In this document: positions 49,501 through 61,350 of the stretch, in pieces
Layout: each line of letters starts with the position of its first letter
Position numbering within the stretch: position 1 is the first letter of the stretch
Source: Sisyra terminalis
Taxonomy: Eukaryota; Arthropoda; Insecta; Neuroptera; Sisyridae
Length of the DNA stretch: 64,000 bases
NCBI GenBank assembly: GCA_958496175.1
Contig: OY292277.1
Location: forward strand, 23,826,282 to 23,890,281
Direction: 5' to 3'
Notes under the pieces: model-generated
Database searches by the model: none
What the model was told of the DNA's origin: nothing
Seen by the model: the letters and a program-made list of their open reading frames with translations, nothing else
Made by a program: the position numbers and the translations under genes

Positions 49501-52500
49501 AATCTGTTCCTAGATAATAAGTTAAATTTTAGAATTGCAAAATTTCAAATAAATATTTAGGGCTGGTATTTGTAATCAATGTATAGGTAGTGACATTTAT
49601 CTTCCATTCTTTATTCGGAGGTAGAGAAAACGTGTATTTTCACCTGGAATTAGTGACACGTGTGAGATATAATTGTAAAAGATGTAACTAAAAAATAAAT
49701 TTTAATTTATTAAATAGCTATATTAAGAAGGAAGATAATTTCGGCTTTTAGTGGAATTAATTCACTTTTGAAAAAATTCTATACTTTGTTTTATACTTGT
49801 GAATGTAATATTGTAATATTTATAGACTTCTATAAACAATTATTAAAGACTTTTCTTCAAAATAACTGGTACATTAATTAATAAGTAAAAATTTGAAAAA
49901 ATTAATTATTAAAAAGAGTTGCAGTAAATAATTGACTACTCATTGAAATTGGTACTTGTATGCATTTAATTTATGCGATACCATCTATGAATTTGTTGAC
50001 AGAAGAGTTAATTTAGTGTTAAATCTATAGAATGGTTTTGAAATACCTACAAAAGCTTTCTATTATACAAAGCTTTCCGAATATAACTACGTAACAAGTT
50101 GATTTAGTGAGTAAAATTAAATTCAAATACTTAACTACCTACACGAAACGCTATCAAGTACACACCCATATGAAAGTACTTACGAGATTTTCGAATTTGG
50201 TTTCCCATTGTACATAACCCATTTACCAAAACTTTTAATAAATTAAAGGTACAAGTTTAAACAATGTTGCAAACGAAAAAAGGAAATAAAAATGAGCAAA
50301 TTGGGTAATTCGGGCAGTTTATTAAATGTTAAAAATTGAAATTTAAATGCTATTTTATTTCGCCGAAATATCCTCACAACGTTTTTTAAGTATGATGTCT
50401 CCCTGGAGAGCATTTAATTAGATTCACTGGGATTTGTGCCCCTTCAAAACAATTTCCTGAAACACCATGAAAAGAAAAATTGAGGGAAAAAATTATGTAA
50501 GAAATTTTTAATTCATTTTTTATCATGAAAAAATGTTCATTTACCTTTGTAATTGATAAATATTTGTATTGGAATTTAAATGCGTGATTCAAATGCTTTC
50601 GTAATAAAATTATTGAATCGATTTTGTAATGAATTTAACAATAGATGCGTTTTAGTTGGATGCTTGATTTTATTATTTGCCAATGTTATTCTTTATATTG
50701 TATATGTTTTATATTATGATTTGGTATTTAGAATTCTTCCTGATTTAACCATATTTAAGAACTGTATAAACCACGTTACTATTTTTAATAGAAGGGAGTT
50801 ATATTTTTTTCCTGTGGATATTACGTGGAAAGGAAAATGGATACATGACACGTGACGCCACCTATAATATAGGTAAAATTTTCACTTTTTCCCGAATAGT
50901 TAGCAAAATTTTAAAGTTTGACTATTATTTTCTTTTTGAAATTTTTCGTTAGATTAATAAGTTAAAAAATTAATTAATAAACCATTACAGCCAATATTTA
51001 TTTCTATAAATCATTTCTACTAATATTACAAATAAAAAGTGTGACTTTCGATTTTTTTTAATAATAATTAACGCAATCAACTAATTAAAATGAGAGTAAG
51101 AATGGCCTGACCCTCATAACTAAGAACATTCGAATAAGGATAGCTTTAGATTCTAAAACATTTGCAGAGTGAAAATATTCATTATTATAAACTGCTAGAA
51201 ATATATCAGTACAAAATAAATAAAAATCATATTATAACTCCTTTCAATGTGCTGTGGGTTAGGTCACTATGTATACTAATTGGCGGTTTTGGTGATAAAT
51301 TTAAATCATAAATTTCCAAAATGTTATGAAAAATCTTAAAAACATCTTTCTTCCTCATAAGAGCTTATTTTATCAATTTTCTAAAATAATCTAAAAAAGA
51401 AAATGATCAACACTACCCATTTTCTATGCCCAACCCTAATTGTCTGCGTAGTCCTTGTTGCTTTCTTAAAAAGTTCCTGTGTTTTCTAGGGGGTGATACC
51501 ACCTACGTTGGGAATGACAGATTTAAAATTTTACTAAAATAAAACAAGGTTTTTTAAAAAATCTACCCATTACAGAGTGAAATACGTTCATAAATTTTAA
51601 ACAAATTTTGCTTATAAGTTAATCAATTAGGTACAAATGAATGAATTAAATACGTTTACAAACACATGTGTTACATGTGTTTTGATGTGTACAATATATT
51701 ATTATCTAACAAAAATATAAAGGAGTTTTACTAAAATAAAAGGCTTATGTCTCTTTTAGGTCGGTCAATATCTGGCAACGTTGCATTTTCTCCTTTGTTT
51801 TTTACTCTCATTCGTGAGTTTTTGTTAATTCAATTCTAATATGAAATAATTATCTCTTGTGGCTAAATTTTCACTATGGATCGATTTATTCGCGAATGAA
51901 CTCAAAAACTAAGTAGAAAATGCAACGTTGCCAGATATTGACCGACCTAAAAGGAATATGAGTCAAATAAAATATCAAATTTCAAACAATATAATCATTA
52001 GGAGACATCCAGTAATTACGTGAGACAATTTTAGCTATTTTGGAGCCCGCCCTCCCTCCTTGGTAAGATTTAGTATGTTTTTTTTTTATAAGGCGTACTT
52101 GCAATGTAAATCTGTGCTGCGATTATATTAATTTATTTAAAAGAACAATTTTTAAAAATTACGTGATATTTGCTGAGACCATCCTTTCCCCCACGTGAGA
52201 TTGTGTGAAATTTTGCTCAACACCCTCTTCTCCCTAAAAGGCTCACGAAATTATTGGATGTTCCCTTAGTAGTTTCATCGATTTTGATGCAGTATTTCAA
52301 TAATTTACTCAACTGAATGATAGTCTTTTTTAATTTGTTATCATTTGGTTACTTTAAACATTAAATTGTTCATAAAATACGTAACGTAAACTAAGTAAGA
52401 CCGAGGGGGTCGGTTAGATGTCTACGTAATGTTATACATTTGGAGGAAGGACTAAAAAAGTACAAAAAATGCGATACATGATTCATTGATAGCCCCTTAT

Positions 52501-55500
52501 CAGTGTTACACGCTTTTATCTTTATTAAGAAAAAAATGCAAAGAACTGATATATTTAATCTCAACAATTTCCGATTGGTAAAATTTAAAGAGCTAATGAT
52601 TCAATGAAAATTTTAACATATCAACTAGAAGATACTATCAGCCAATAAAACGGTTACTCCATATTGGCAATATGATAAAAATTTACTGAATCAGCTTGGT
52701 TTCAATTTCCTTTTACAGAACTCACAGTTAGAAATACGTTTATACAATATTTGTACGTACGCGTCATTATTTTGCAATTGTATTGAGACGAATATGCAAA
52801 CATTTTTCCAAATGACTAATAGACTATGTTTTTTTAAACAAACGTGTACAAGTTATGATTAAGTGTGTATTCCAACTATACCTTATTTTCTTCTTTTTGT
52901 TCAATTGATGAAATGATTCGCCATGAAGCTCGTCGTGCCCCAATCACATTTTTGTAGGCGACTGACAATAAGTTACGTTCCTCGACGGTCAATTCATGAT
53001 CTAAATATGCTACTTTTTTCATAGCTTCGACCATTTCTAAAAAAAAAAATTACCAATTAATTCAAGAAATATGTAAATAAGCGGTAAGTGCCAATTGATA
53101 AATTTAAAATTTGGAGCACTAAAAATACCGTTTTAGATGTCCAAAAATAGATGAAAGAATTTCAGTCGCTATTAATACGACAAAAATATCAATGAACTTG
53201 TCAAATAGGAACATATATTGAACTTGATTTCCTATCAATTTCGTATTGCAAATTGCGTATTTTCGTGTGTAGGAAAACACGATAAACAAAGTAATAAAGG
53301 ACATGGAACATTATAATGTAATTTCAATACAATTTATTGAATCAATAAACATCGAGGAGCAAATGCCTGTGTTTTTCCCGTTTATTTCAACATGGAAAAA
53401 TAAAGTCAAATAAAGTTCCAATGTGAAAAAATCGCATATTGGCTGGATGACAAGGTTTAAAAGGATAATGTTGGGAGAGCTAGCAGCTCGTCTCCCTGTA
53501 TGGAGCATAAGAGCTGCTACATATCCGGAGACAGGTCAAGGTTAGCGTTCCGAACCACGGGATTGAAGCTTTTCCCACTGATGAACATGCGGAAAATTCA
53601 CTAAATTACCCGTCTTATTTCAAACAGCGAAAACCAATCATAAATCATACCACAAGTAAATTTTAATATCCCTACTCAATTTTTTCATCTTTTTTTCAAA
53701 TATTCAATAGCTTTTGTGGAGATTGATATAGTACATTTTAAGATGCAATTTCCTGCTTTTAAATACAACAAGAAGGAAAATTCTTTTAGACTGACACAAT
53801 TTAAAAGCTCCATCACGACAAAATAGTTATTTATAATTTAAGTCTCAAAGAATTTTCCATAGCTTTTTCAATCAAATGTAAAATTTGCTAATATTAAGTT
53901 TTCAGAATTAAAAAGACAAATAAGTATGTTTGCACAAAAATCGACAAGTTAATATATTGTGTATTCATAGATTAATAAAATTCATGTATTTTTTTTTTTT
54001 GAAAAATTGATACAACTCAAATATTGCATGTTTTACAAGTCAATGTCTTGTAACTAATAGATTTACGACTATTGTCTTTTTTTAAATACAACTTTTCATC
54101 AACGTTTTGAAGACTAAAATAATTAATAAAAGTTGCATTGATACAAAAGATACACCCTTGACTTTTCTTCGATTTACTAAAACTGACCATCCGGTCGTTA
54201 ATAAGATCTATTTAAATATAAAAATAAATTTCCGGTTTAATAACACAATAAAAATGTGTTTAGATACTTGGCAAATTCTAAAAATGACTCATTGCTCAAT
54301 GATCCATGTGGTTTATAATAAAACGTTGAATTTGCCAGAATTTTTTTTTTCGAAAATATTTCTCGAAAGTCTTTCAAAAAATGTCTTCGAATTCTTTGCT
54401 TCTATCATGTCTTTCTTGTTAAATATTTATTACGAGATAATTTTAGACCAAAGGAAACTAAACTATTAATAATACAATGAAAATTTCATTAATTTTTAAA
54501 TAAATTATATAAATAGACCAATCATAAATGATTGAATCAATCTATTTTTTTTTAAATAATTCCATTAAGACTATTGAGCTTTAGATATAATTGGAGTTAT
54601 CGCCAATGGCTAAATATAAATTCTTCGCTGTGAAATTTCGAGTTTTCTAAAATTATAAAAGGTTGGTTTATATAGAAACATGTATAAATGTTAAACTTTT
54701 GCTTGAATTATACGCTTGGAATAAGTGCAACCTGTTACTCGAAATCAAGGTTGAAAACAGAAATTTTCATAAATTGGTTTTCAACTGTTCCCGGATTGAT
54801 ACGGTCAAAACGGGAGCATTTCAGGGGAAGCCCTTGACAATTTCAAGCGCAATAGAAAGAAAAAGTATGACAACATTAAAAAAGATATATCGAGCTTTCT
54901 CACTTCGACATTTTCCAGACTTCAAGGCTCACGTATTCTCACATTTTATATATATTTGAATGTATATATACATAAGGAAGAAGGTCGGCTCCGGGTGGTT
55001 TGTTCGCGGATAGATGGATGGGTCGTTGGTTCACATTTTCGTCGATGAAGAACAAAGAACGAAAAGCCGCGAGAGTGAGAAAGCTCTATTCAAAGCAACC
55101 AGGAGGAATCAGGACTTCCATGGTCGTTCCTTCTATGTAAAGCTGGATCAATACACTGGGAGTAGTATTGTAGCTATGGCAACGAAACAGAGCCACCCTA
55201 TTGGTCCGTCCAACGGTACAATCAAATTGCAATCGTAATATTAAAATATATATGTATATATGATAATATAGATCGAAAGAAGAACTACATCACACTAGAA
55301 AAAGACCGACAAATATATATCTTTTATTAAATACACATTATCCTCTCTGTTCAATCATTATCATCATTAACATAATAAATACCCAATATTAACGAGAAAT
55401 GTTCTATCGAATTATTCGACATGGTTTTGCTTCGTATCTTTTGAGAAAAACGTTAATAAATTAATTGATTTATTTAAATGTTTATAAGGATTTATCATCT

Positions 55501-56534
55501 ATATGAATTTGTTGGAATTGTCATGCGCGCTAATTAGGAAAAGGACGATGTGAAAAAAATCTTGAAAACCTAAAAAAAGAAAATGTTAATTAACGGTGAA
55601 GAAAATAATAAACATGTAATTAAAAAACTGAAATTTTTCTCTCGCGAAACACGCGCGTTGTATTTCTTTTTTTTTCTTAGAATCTTTTTCCGATATAAAA
55701 AAATCGCTGGTTAAATATTTAACGAGATAAGTCAAATCTAAATTTTAACAGCAAACAATTCAAGCAACACAACAAATCCAATGTCACAAGAGCGCTTTAA
55801 TTTATTATTTGTTTAAAATAAATTGCATAACAGTAAAATAGCTAGTGTTATAATATATATGAAAAAAGAAAGAAAAATCCTTGAAGAAATCAATTGATTT
55901 CGTTAACGCTTTTCGGGAAATTTGAATTATTTCATAAATTTGGTGAATATTGAACGGGTTGGGAATATTGATTGTAATTGTAGTTATTTTTAATGGTTTT
56001 TAATAATTGGAGTAACGGAAAAAATTTGGTTTGGAAAAAAATTTGTAATAGACATAGACCGGGCGGTGACTCATCGATCGGTCGCATACCGACAAAATGA
56101 CATTTATTAGATGTAGAATATACTGTTTTAGTTGAAAATGAGACATGGAAAATGAGAAGTAGTGAAAAATTGATGAAAATTTACAGGGGAGTACATGAAA
56201 TAGACTGACGTTCCAATGACTGTGGAAAATAGACATTAAAACGCGTCAAATCAATGGCTGCGTCATTTGAAATTCCCATATTTCAGTTGATGGTGTTTAG
56301 GTTGTTAAATTTGATTAGGGTTTGATCGGGAACTATAGTAAAACATTCGGGTTTGATAAGAGACGCGTATAAGGACAGATATTTGCATCTTCGTTCGATT
56401 CTTTCACCTTTTCCGAAAATTGAGAAAACAAAACACTGGTGATAGGAATTTTTGAAAAATAATTACGTACCATCATAACGCTCGGCTTGTTCAGCTAACT
56501 TGGCTTTATAAACGTTATCCTCTCTTTCTGACAT
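43540..56534 (-). CDS. 14-3-3epsilon: 14-3-3 epsilon, complete
   Basis: Dimeric adaptor that binds phosphoserine/threonine motifs on signalling proteins in cytosol and nucleus. Coding exons: 56471-56534, 52882-53036, 44072-44227, 43673-44012 and 43540-43610. They splice in frame to 261 residues plus TAA (human epsilon 255, fly 262). The start [16 protein letters not shown] is diagnostic of epsilon. The phosphate-binding set K50, R57, R130 and Y131 is intact, and the conserved core [11 protein letters not shown] is present. The tail ends [13 protein letters not shown]. Introns 1 and 2 are large (3.4 and 8.7 kb); introns 3 and 4 are 59 and 62 bases. The large introns carry hAT, family A and family B insertions but no exon I could identify. 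Start: only in-frame ATG with the epsilon N-terminus, preceded by a CpG-containing promoter. Confidence 0.97.
44717..44954. mobile_element. hAT-like MITE in 14-3-3 epsilon intron 2
   Basis: The left end CAGTGGTTCTTAGCCTAGGT and the right end AAGGTTAAGAACCACTG are inverted repeats. Flanks ATTTAGAC (44709-44716) and AACTAGAC (44955-44962) agree at 6 of 8, an hAT-style duplication. Internal GGGGTTCGGTGAGTCAG is shared with the element at 25772-25936. Confidence 0.75.
45289..45457. mobile_element. MITE family B, truncated copy
   Basis: Shares GGTGTTGAGCAAAATCTCAC and ATGGTTTCGGAAAATATCAC with copy 1. The right end ATTAATGGATGTCCCT is present; the outer 28 bases of the left TIR are missing. Confidence 0.7.
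48679..49006. mobile_element. hAT-like element (TTCCCAAA ends)
   Basis: The right end, reverse-complemented, is CAGGAGTTCCCAAACTTTAT; the left end is CCGTCTTTCCCAAATTATGC, followed by the GCCGCGGCGC block often seen behind this type of TIR. Flanks AATCAACC and ATCTAACC agree at 5 of 8. No transposase frame. In 14-3-3 epsilon intron 2. Confidence 0.6.
50580..50855 (+). other. Unassigned 91-codon open frame with hydrophobic segment
   Basis: Reads from ATG to TGA inside 14-3-3 epsilon intron 2 on the opposite strand. Residues about 24-50 ([20 protein letters not shown] and onward) would make one membrane span; the rest is basic and AT-codon biased. I recognise no family, and hydrophobic frames of this size arise by chance in DNA this AT-rich. 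Kept only because of its length. Confidence 0.15.
51742..51964. mobile_element. MITE family A, complete copy (type copy)
   Basis: A 223-base element with TIRs of about 48 bases. Both ends contain CTTTTAGGTCGGTCAATATC followed by TGGCAACGTTGCATTTTC. Outer ends are GGCTTATGTC (left) and GACTCATATT (right, reverse-complemented). It is flanked on both sides by AAATAAAA, an exact 8-base direct repeat. No coding capacity. Confidence 0.85.
52000..52266. mobile_element. MITE family B, complete copy
   Basis: Left end GGAGACATCCAGTAATTACG; right end, reverse-complemented, GGGAACATCCAATAATTTCG. If the termini are the G-runs, TTA flanks both sides, a 3-base duplication of the PIF/Harbinger (Tourist) type. 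Interior words (TCACGTG, TTTTGCTCAACACCC) match the copies at 1574 and 45289. Confidence 0.75.
54107..54469 (+). other. Unassigned 120-codon open frame
   Basis: The longest frame in this window that no recognised gene explains, on the + strand inside 14-3-3 epsilon intron 1. It is rich in Lys, Asn, Ile and Phe, as expected of AT-rich non-coding DNA. There is no motif, signal peptide or family match I can name. Could be chance. Confidence 0.15.
54750..55240. other. Less AT-rich block of unknown role
   Basis: Clearly richer in G/C than the surrounding intron 1 of 14-3-3 epsilon. It holds two open frames on the + strand (54663-54959 and 55014-55238), a TATATATAC word at about 54962-54970, a CCAAT box in inverted form (CTATTGGTCC, about 55197-55206), and GTAGCTATGGCAAC (about 55169-55182), close to an RFX X-box. 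It could be an alternative promoter or first exon, an enhancer, or a piece of an unrecognised element. Confidence 0.35.
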
Positions 56535-56790
56535 TTTTGATGTTTTAAGATTTTACTTTTACAATATACAACACACTGCCTTTACAACAACTACTCTATA
56601 AAACTCGGAACACCGCCAGCTTCAATACTACACCAACAGAGTACAAAGATGGCTACGCCCGCTCACCGACTTTAACTCTGCGCCGCGCGGCACTATACCT
56701 CACAATTCACCGCTGCACACCCGAATATCTCCACACGTTACAAAGTCGCAAATGACGTCAGTAGCTTCACGTTCATGCGCCGTGCGATAA
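56535..56790 (-). promoter_or_regulatory. 14-3-3 epsilon promoter and 5' UTR region
   Basis: The most CpG-rich stretch in the right half of the window, directly upstream of the epsilon ATG. It has a full palindromic CRE (TGACGTCA, 56753-56760), CGCCGCGCGG near 56681-56690 and CCATCTTTG (a YY1-like word on the - strand, near 56645-56653). The absence of a strong TATA box suggests broad initiation. The exact start site cannot be read from sequence. Confidence 0.6.
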
Positions 56791-59700
56791 AATTCGAGCG
56801 CAATATTTGATTTTATTTCGTTATTTTTTAAATTATTTATTATTCACTATCCGACTTTTCGTTCCAAAATGGCACGTAAACAACTATCAAAAACAAAATT
56901 TGCCAAAAAACCATTTCCATGTAAACAAATATCCGATAAAAGAATAGTTACAATGGCAATTAATTAATAGTATAAAAAAATAAAAGTCCATTTTCCATTC
57001 ATCTAACCTTTTGTAAGAAAAGTAATTGAAAATATAAGAAGCGTATCGTTTACGTAGTTTCTCTGATTACTTTAAGACTTATTTTCTGCAAGCATCCCAA
57101 CTTTAATACTTTGTAAGCTTCTTAAACTTTAATCCTTATACTAAGTACTAAAGGATATGTTTAATTTCTGCATCGAATTCAAAGGGAAGTTTTGAACAAT
57201 TACATCTTTGATATACACAAAGAAAGGAAAAAAATGCATCATACCAAGAATACTTTCCTTGTAGATAATTTTAATTTGTATTAATTTTCAGTAGTTATTC
57301 GACTACAAACATTTTAAATAAAGTTATTTTTATGGGAAATGGACATAGGTACCAAACAATTTGAATTGATATCAATAGTTGCTCAAACTGAAAATCCACA
57401 ATCCACCGATATCAACAGTAAAACACGATTCATACCTCTGATATATATTCATACTATTCATATCTCTAAAAAATATATATTTTTTTAATAAAGACAAGTA
57501 TATTTTTAAAAAATAAATTTGTTGATTTAAAAAGAGAAAATAGAAAATTGCGGATCAAACAAAAATCTTTGTGATCTAATTTTTAATAAATACTTTCTTT
57601 TATCTAAGGAATTAGTTTATTCAAAGTTAATTTTTCGGTTAAAGTCACAAATGAGTTCAGTTTTAATTTCATTACGACACTATGAAATCGAAAATGAATC
57701 CACGAAAAAATCTACATCCTTCTTTCGAACTAATTAAAGAAAAAGGCTTATGCAATAAAAACAGCTATTGATAAGGACCTACTGGATTTTATAAATTACA
57801 ATAACTTTAATATCTGTGAACAAATTCACATATAATTATATCTTAATTGAAATCGTGATTAGGCGAATAGTACCAATAACTAAGTTATACCACAAAGGGT
57901 TGAAAGAATATGTGGTAAATTTATAAAACCTAATAAACCATAGTCTCTTCCTATTTTTGGTAAGATTATTGTTTCATGCGATGAATTCAAAACCATTTCA
58001 TTTGTTAATTCCATAATTTGTATTATAGATATATGAATATTAGCTAAAAAACAATTTACTTAAAAAATCAATAGGAATTTTAAAAAAGGGGATAATTTTA
58101 TTCAAGCTAACGTTAATAATGCCATTGTTTTCTGTAGAAAAATTTATAAAAGTTATATTTAATTTTGCAACAAGATTTTATATATTTGGATTAAAAATCT
58201 AAAAGTAATTTTTTAAATGTATCTTACTGAAGGATGAATGATTAATAATGTGACAATTCTGAAACTGATAAGACTCAAATCCTTAGACGAGCTAAAATGA
58301 TATTTTTTTCCGATTTACGGAGTTTAAATATATTTCTAAGTACTCAAGTTGCAAAAGATCTTTAACACCATCATATTATAAACGTGACGAAAAAAAGCAT
58401 TTTTTTTTTAAAATGAAATGTTCAATCAGCTTCACCTATTTGATTTCTTAACATAATTTTATACGTTTTATAACTACAAAAAATTATTGAAACATAATTA
58501 ATATATATTTTTTCCTAAAAATAATTTTTGAAAGTGCTTATATATTTAATAGTATTTATTTATTTTAAAAATAATCTTTTTAATTATGAAAACTAACATG
58601 TGACGATATTTACGACAACTCAGTGTGTTAATATATAAATAAATTATAGTAAAAGGGTTTTTGTAGTTAAATCTAAATATGATTTAATTTTTGTTTCTTA
58701 AATACCTTCAACATTAAAACATATAAGTAATAAAAGTGGGTACTGATAATATTTTGTTATCAGTAAATTGAGATGAATAAATAAGATAATTAAAGAATTC
58801 ATGAGCGAATCAACAAAATAAAAAAAAATAAGACATTTTTTTAAAAATATTTGCTGTATTGAATAATGAATGTACAATTCAACCAAGACCGACAAGGATA
58901 CAATGCGTATTGTGAATACTCAATGTTCCACAAAGAATTTTCTAAGTGGAAAACATTTTCATAAGGAATTATCCTTTATTTCAATCAATTACTTTATCGG
59001 GCTCGACAAAACTTGTCGGATTGGAGTACTAGAACAATAATAAAAATGATTAAAATAAGCAGAAAGAATTGAAGACATTTATTTTCTTTTATTTGGTAAA
59101 TAAAACGCAATCAAAGATAATTAGAAAAAAATATGCATCTTGCAACAGAAATAATATGCCAGCTGTCCTAGTTAAGGTATTTTTTTTTAATAATAAACAT
59201 TCATTTTCTACTCAATCAGTTTTATTGTTGAAATGGGTGATTTTATACGTATAATTATTATAGATAAATCTATAATATTAAAAAAATATTACATAAGTAT
59301 TTATGATTTTCCTCACATTATAAGCATATATTTTGTTATATAATGGTATAAGTATGTATTTATATATACACTAATAAAATTTCACGCCATAGCTTCTTAT
59401 TAATATCTTTTATATTTTTTTCATATATACAGTCCCTTTTAAAAATTCATTCCATTTTTTTATATATATATTACATGACAACTTATTTTCCGTATGAATT
59501 TAAGCATATATTAAAAAGATAGCATGATCTTTTTGATGACTTTTATTACAATATTTACCGACCAATCATAATTCACTCGTACTTCAATAATTAAAAAATA
59601 CATCATTTTAATGATAAATACATTAAATAAGTCATCATTACAGTAATTAATATTATTAATAGGAAAATATTTGAACAATAACAAGATATTGTGAAATTGT

Positions 59701-59901
59701 TTTAACAACTCAGCGAAAAAATTTACTAAGGAAAAAGCATTTTTCATTTTCAATGATTTTATAATTTTATATTTTATATATAACAAGAAATAATTGTACC
59801 AAAAGTATACAGTTTCCTCTTGAGATAATGTTTTTTAAACAATCAGGTAAATTTTTAATAAAATTGAAGAACAAAATTTATGTTTAACATTTAACAATAG
59901 T
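56791..59901. other. Intergenic: 14-3-3 epsilon 5' side to OSBP 3' side
   Basis: Very AT-rich. No conserved exon or intact repeat was seen. A faint SINE-like trace (CGATTTACGGAGTTT and onward) lies near 58311-58375. The right end should carry the OSBP 3' UTR; reverse-complement AATAAA hexamers occur near 59539-59545. Open frames are under 92 codons and unrecognised. Confidence 0.5.
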
Positions 59902-61350
59902 TTAGAATATGTTAGGACATTTGGACCAGTCTTTCTTTGATTTACATTCCCAATAATCGCCTTTATATACGTGACAGACATTACCCGTTGCTTTATCTTC
60001 TTGACGCTTAAACCAAACTGGTTCATAGGAAGGATATGGTTTACCACTGGACATCGATTTTTCTGCTTCGGTCTCACGTTGACGTCGGGTTGCTCGTTGT
60101 TTCTCTTCAAGTCGCACTTTTTCGGAATTGGCAAGATCCCAGTCGCCGTTTTCCATGTATCGTTGATCGGGACGTAAACGAGAGTCGGTAGGCGCAACTC
60201 CTTCTTCAGGTTCATTTAATTGGCAAGCTAAGATTGTAAAATTGTAAAACTTGTCCGAATTCGGTGGTGGCATTCGTCGTTTCCACGCTGTTTTATATGA
60301 TCCAGTTTGAAACACTTGACTATCAGAACCACTTTTTGGTGTTCCCGTCATTCCAATTACGGGAGCTATATCAATTTTATTATCCCAGGTTCCCGTCACA
60401 ACATACTTGACCTGAAAATAAATTATTTAGAATAAATTTACAGCGTGGTTGATATTAAAATTACCGATCCTTCGGGATCCATAACACAGCCTTTAACTTT
60501 ACGTTGAGAATCACGAGTAAAATAAGAATAAGGAATGTATTTTAAATGACATTTTATTCCTTCAGCAGCTCCTTGGCCAGTTATCTCCATTTCCCCATGC
60601 TGATCGACCCATAGTTTCCCCACGATTATATTATGAACAGTAGTGGTAACTTTACGCCAAGTATATACACGTTTCGATTCCTTAAATTCAATATGAGCAT
60701 TTCCTAGTGGGATCACTTGAAGATATTTTCCTCGGAATTTCGATGACATTGTAAATTCTTGCCAACAATTCCACAATTTTCCTTCACAAAATTGGGCTAC
60801 CATTGGCGGATGATGAGATACTTGCTCACTAATTGAACGCCAACCCAAATCCGATGTACGATCACATTCGTAAGTTTCACCTAATAACGGATTGAATGGT
60901 TTTCCAGTTCGGTCGCTTGTCGTTGAATATGAAGAAACGGTAAAAGCAGCTACGTACGCTAATTGTTCGTAAGGATCTGTGCAATGAGCCGCTAAGTCTA
61001 ATACTTCTGCATATTCGTAGTCTTCCGTTAAACGTTGCAACATACTTAGGGGCTCACTAAAATTAACTGGCATTGGAATTTTGGATAAATCCTTTCCTGA
61101 AATTTGAAAAAAAAAAGATTGTAATAGTTGTTACTTAGTTTACGATTATTTTTTTTTTGTTACCAATGCAATTTTTCATAATGGACCATAGATTGAGCGG
61201 GTAATTAGGTTTATTTGGGACGGAGTTACGACGTTTTTTCATTATTCCACCAGGAGCTACTACAAATCCACTTCCAAAATTACCATCAAGCTCTGTGTTT
61301 GAAGAAACAGGTTGACTCTCGGTTCCAGGACTAGAACTTACAACTAAAAC
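59902..61350 (-). CDS. Oxysterol-binding protein (OSBP type), C-terminal part
   Basis: Lipid-transfer protein that exchanges sterol for PI4P at ER-Golgi contacts. Three exons lie in the window: 61164-61350, 60465-61096 and 59902-60411, spliced in frame to 442 residues plus TAA. Exon one gives a Ser/Thr/Gly-rich linker then NLWSIMKNCIG, the start of the lipid-binding (ORD) domain. The ORD signature EQVSHHPP is at fragment residues 153-160, with the PI4P-contacting histidine pair intact; KPFNPLLGE precedes it. The end carries a charged helix (RLEEKQRATRRQRE) and WFK ... WECKSKKDWSKCPNIF. MPVNFSEPLSMLQRLTEDYEY fits the OSBP/OSBP2 branch rather than short ORPs. The PH domain, coiled coil and FFAT motif must lie beyond 64000; I saw no further exon in 61351-64000. 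Confidence 0.93.

Noticed and set aside
51440..51530. hAT-like right end (ACGTTGGGAATGACAG)
   Set aside because: No matching left end or target duplication could be found nearby.
53475..53560. Overlapping small hairpins (AGCAGCTC/GAGCTGCT, GTCTCC/GGAGAC)
   Set aside because: Stems are short and alternative folds compete; not enough for an RNA call.
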